Origin: Halorhabdus amylolytica
GTDB lineage: Archaea > Halobacteriota > Halobacteria > Halobacteriales > Haloarculaceae
Length of the DNA stretch: 32,806 bases
Direction: 5' to 3'
NCBI RefSeq assembly: GCF_004944975.1
Contig: NZ_SPQG01000001.1
Span: 1-32,806, forward strand
Every line of letters starts with the position of its first letter. The first letter of the stretch is position 1. Positions 30,698 to 32,806 of this stretch are shown here, in pieces. Position numbers and translations under genes: made by a program. The notes beneath the pieces are model-generated. The model was not told the origin of the DNA. It searched no databases and saw nothing but the letters and a program-made list of their open reading frames with translations.

Positions 30698-31003
30698 ATG
30701 CCAATCGACCGAGACGCGAGCCCACAGGAGATCACGTCGCTAGTTGGCCGAGAAGTGTACTCGAACAACGGCGTCTACGTCGGCGAGGTCGAGGATCTTC
30801 GACTGAATCTTGATGCCGAAGCGGTGACGGGGCTGGCGCTCCATCAGTTGAACACCGAACTGTTCGACGCGGAGACGACCAGCTCCCGTGGTGCGATCGT
30901 TCCTTATCGGTGGGTACAGGCCGTCGGTGACGTCGTCATCGTCAACGACATCGTCGAACGGGTCCGGAACGGGGAACCGGAGACCGACGACGTCGTCGCC
31001 TAA
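30698..31003 (+). CDS. PRC-barrel domain protein (possible CdpB-type cell-division protein)
   Basis: A 101-residue protein that is one PRC-barrel domain: EITSLVGREVYSNNGVYVGE, then VEDLRLNLDAEAVTGLALHQ and GAIVPYRWVQAVGDVVIVND. Recently described haloarchaeal PRC-barrel proteins CdpB1 and CdpB2 act with SepF in cell division. From memory this sequence resembles the CdpB1 type, but I could not check. The start is ATG at 30698, with AGAATTAAGG (30664-30673) as a well-placed TATA-like box. Its stop overlaps that of the convergent DHH gene. Confidence 0.8.
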   Translation: MPIDRDASPQEITSLVGREVYSNNGVYVGEVEDLRLNLDAEAVTGLALHQLNTELFDAETTSSRGAIVPYRWVQAVGDVVIVNDIVERVRNGEPETDDVVA

Positions 31004-32457
31004 GAGCCGTTTGAACTGTCCGATCCTTCGACGCCCATCGCCTCGAAGAGTTTCGAGCGGACGGCTTCTTCCGTGAGTTCGAGGAGGGTATCGCGATTGT
31101 CTTCGCTGGTCTCGATTCCGGTGAAGATACCCAGGGGAATCTCGACGCTGGCGTCCGTCGAGTGGCCGGCAGTCTCGCCGATCTCGCCGAAGGCTTCCTC
31201 CAGGACGTTGCCGATGTTCATTCGGATGTCCTTCGAGCGTGCGGCCAGGTAGATCGTATCGTCGGCGATCGCGAAGACGGCGGTGGTAGTGATCCCTTCG
31301 AGGTTGAGCAACTGCTGGGCGGCCTGTGCGAGGGCATCTCGATCGCGGATGAATCCGGCGTTCGAGACGAGGTGGCTCCCTCTGACCTGCCGGTTGCGGA
31401 TCGCCTCGGCGAGGACGTCGAGCGTCTCCGGACTCATGCTGGGAGACTCGACCTGTTCGAGCGTGTCGTGGTCGGCGAAGGGGTAGAGATATGCAGCGGC
31501 CGTGAGATCGGCCGGCGTCGTCTCGCGTTTGAAGTCCAGCGTCTCGGCGCGGATGCCATAGAGGAGCGCGGTCGCGACCTCTTGATCGAGACTGAGATCG
31601 AGTTCCTGAACGTATTTCGTGAGGATCGTCGACGTAGCCGAGACGTTCGGCCTGACGTCGGTGAACTCCGCCTCGGTTCCGGTTTCGACCTCGAAATGGT
31701 CGATAACGATGTCGATCCCGTCGCCGAACCCCTCCGAGGGCGTCCCGCTCTTGGCGTAGTCGACAAGCGCGAAGGTATCGTACTCGTCGAGATCGACCGC
31801 GGAGCGGGAGGTGAGTTCCAGGCCGAGCAGGTTGACAAACGCCCGGTTCTCGTGGTGGCCGATGTCGCCCTCGTAGATGATGTCTGCCTCGACGTCACGA
31901 CTTTCGGCGATCGCACGGAGCGCGGCGGCGCTGGCGATCGAGTCCGGGTCCGGGCCGCGGTGGATCAGGATCGCCATCCGAGCCTCGGTGTCGTCGATCA
32001 CTGCTGCGAGTTGGTTGGCCTTGTGTTCGAGTTCACCGGTCTCCAGCGCACGCAGCGCGGAGTCAGCGATCACCGCCGAGGGGTTGATCACGACGTTGGC
32101 CCCGAGTTCGGAGAGTTCGTCAGCCGAGACCGGGTCGGAAGCGCGGGCGACGATAAACTGATCCTCGTCGCGCGCCCGCAGGTGTTCGACGGCGGCGGCG
32201 TTGGCGTTCTCGTCCGGCGAGAGGATCAAGACGACATCCCGATCGTCGAGTTCGGCAGTGACGGACTCCTGGCTGATGTCCGCGGTCCGCGCGTTGAGAT
32301 CCTGATCTCGCAACGCCTCGACGCGTCCCTCGTCCTTGTCGAGGATAAGGACATCCTTGCCCTCCGCCTCGAGTTCTTCGGCGACGGCGTGGCCCACACT
32401 TCCACACCCCAGGATGGCGTAGGTCGACATCGAGGCCATCGTGACGTCGGTACTCAT
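31000..32457 (-). CDS. TrkA-N (RCK) and DHH-family phosphoesterase
   Basis: A 485-residue cytosolic protein. An N-terminal Rossmann/TrkA-N domain (ILGCGSVGHAVAEELEAEGK) spans about residues 10-130. A DHH phosphoesterase core follows with HRGPDPDSIASAAALRAIAE, FALVDYAKSG and IVIDHFEVETG, then a DHHA1 domain near the C-terminus (SNAGFIRDRDALAQAAQQLL and DASVEIPLG). The DHH motif itself reads DHF. Related RCK-DHH proteins are thought to cleave small nucleotides such as c-di-AMP or short RNA; the substrate here is unknown. The ATG at 32455-32457 is chosen because GGTTTAAGG lies about 27 bases upstream; the frame is open eight codons further. Confidence 0.88.
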   Translation of the reverse strand: MSTDVTMASMSTYAILGCGSVGHAVAEELEAEGKDVLILDKDEGRVEALRDQDLNARTADISQESVTAELDDRDVVLILSPDENANAAAVEHLRARDEDQFIVARASDPVSADELSELGANVVINPSAVIADSALRALETGELEHKANQLAAVIDDTEARMAILIHRGPDPDSIASAAALRAIAESRDVEADIIYEGDIGHHENRAFVNLLGLELTSRSAVDLDEYDTFALVDYAKSGTPSEGFGDGIDIVIDHFEVETGTEAEFTDVRPNVSATSTILTKYVQELDLSLDQEVATALLYGIRAETLDFKRETTPADLTAAAYLYPFADHDTLEQVESPSMSPETLDVLAEAIRNRQVRGSHLVSNAGFIRDRDALAQAAQQLLNLEGITTTAVFAIADDTIYLAARSKDIRMNIGNVLEEAFGEIGETAGHSTDASVEIPLGIFTGIETSEDNRDTLLELTEEAVRSKLFEAMGVEGSDSSNGS

Positions 32458-32481
32458 TAGGACGGTCGTTGGCCCGCGCAC

Positions 32482-32490
32482 CCTTAAACC
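32482..32490 (-). promoter_or_regulatory. TATA-like box of the TrkA-N/DHH gene
   Basis: The minus strand reads GGTTTAAGG, 25-33 bases before the ATG at 32457, fitting a leaderless promoter. Confidence 0.5.
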
Positions 32491-32540
32491 GTCGCGATTG
32501 TCGCCAGAAACTGAGATCCACTGTCCGGGAGGAAAGGAAA

Positions 32541-32549
32541 CGTATTTGA
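32541..32549 (+). promoter_or_regulatory. TATA-like box of tRNA-Lys
   Basis: CGTATTTGA lies 28-36 bases before the mature tRNA 5' end. Confidence 0.45.
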
Positions 32550-32576
32550 ATCGCCCGACGCAACCCAGGAATACCT

Positions 32577-32650
32577 GGGCCGGTAGCTCAGTCCGGCAGA
32601 GCGTCTGACTCTTAATCAGACGGTCAGGGGTTCAAATCCCTTCCGGCCCG
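32577..32650 (+). tRNA. tRNA-Lys (anticodon CTT)
   Basis: A complete cloverleaf is visible. The acceptor stem is GGGCCGG with CCGGCCC and discriminator G, and the D-arm is GCTC/GAGC. The anticodon stem TCTGA/TCAGA surrounds CTCTTAA (anticodon CTT), and the T-arm is AGGGG-TTCAAAT-CCCTT. There is no intron and CCA is not encoded. Its last 22 bases are repeated downstream. Confidence 0.97.
32629..32650 (+). repeat. att-like direct repeat, tRNA copy
   Basis: The 3' 22 bases of tRNA-Lys, from GGTTCAAAT to CCGGCCCG. They are identical to 32754-32775. tRNA 3' ends are standard integration sites for archaeal integrases. Confidence 0.7.
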
Positions 32651-32753
32651 TGCAGTGAACCGGTGAGCGATGCGAACCGGTGAACGAATCGGACGGAAGG
32701 ATTGAATCAGGAAAGTCGCAGGACCGAGCGAAGCGAGGTCATCGTCTTTCCGT

Positions 32754-32775
32754 GGTTCAAATCCCTTCCGGCCCG
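32754..32775 (+). repeat. att-like direct repeat, second copy
   Basis: Exact copy of the tRNA-Lys 3' end, without the rest of a tRNA, 125 bases after the first. The 103 bases between the copies hold a short direct repeat (GAACCGGTGAGCGA at 32657-32670 and GAACCGGTGAACGA at 32674-32687) and no gene. Confidence 0.7.
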
Positions 32776-32783
32776 CTCACTCT

Positions 32784-32806
32784 GGCGCTCGCAACCCGCG
32801 AGCGCC
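32784..32806. repeat. Perfect 9-bp inverted repeat at the window edge
   Basis: GGCGCTCGC and GCGAGCGCC with an AACCC loop, eight bases after the second att copy. It could be a terminator or an arm site of the attachment region; it reaches the edge of the window. Confidence 0.5.

Noticed and set aside
1-32806. CRISPR arrays, rRNA genes, complete insertion sequences and replication origins
   Set aside because: No regularly spaced repeats, no rRNA sequence, no transposase frame and no origin-binding repeats next to an orc1/cdc6 gene were seen.

Overview
The window is a contiguous piece of a haloarchaeal (class Halobacteria) chromosome. The signs are high GC, strongly acidic proteins, a Tat-type lipoprotein signal on PstS, TATA-like boxes about 25-30 bases before many start codons (leaderless promoters), GTG starts, and haloarchaeal gene families such as DpsA, the NadABC operon, a TrkA-N/DHH protein and a PRC-barrel protein. 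I cannot name the genus.

Layout. Bases 1-5331 (minus strand) hold a tightly overlapping phosphate-uptake operon, pstS-pstC-pstA-pstB, with pstB cut by the window edge. PstA is unusually long. Bases 5604-6314 hold two tandem 55-residue zinc-ribbon genes and an 88-bp palindrome. Next come nurA (minus) and gpmI (plus), divergently arranged, then an M48 protease htpX, a small membrane protein, a YbjQ/UPF0145 protein, an AT-rich orphan membrane microprotein, a TauE/SafE permease and a mini zinc finger. Bases 13111-16582 are the de novo NAD operon nadA-nadB-nadC. dpsA (plus) follows, with AT-rich dyads upstream.

Bases 17438-20995 (minus) are the most intriguing part. Five closely packed genes encode a half-size GTP cyclohydrolase III-like protein, a dehydrogenase lacking zinc ligands, a 6-pyruvoyl-tetrahydropterin-synthase-like protein with no cysteine, a SAM methyltransferase and TruA. 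The first four look like a pterin- or flavin-type pathway with unusual enzymes. A CDP-alcohol phosphatidyltransferase and a small membrane protein lie upstream.

Bases 22616-27467 look like a glycan/surface module: a Gfo/Idh/MocA oxidoreductase fused to an aldo/keto reductase, a divergent alkaline-phosphatase-superfamily protein, a family-4 glycosyltransferase and a HAD hydrolase. The palindrome between the first two may be an operator. hisS, a GTG-start hypothetical gene, and a pair of overlapping small acidic genes follow. Then come an orphan IS200/IS605-like end hairpin, menB, a PRC-barrel gene (possibly cell-division CdpB) and a TrkA-N/DHH phosphoesterase. The window closes with tRNA-Lys(CTT) and a second copy of its 3' end 125 bp downstream, the usual mark of an integration site.
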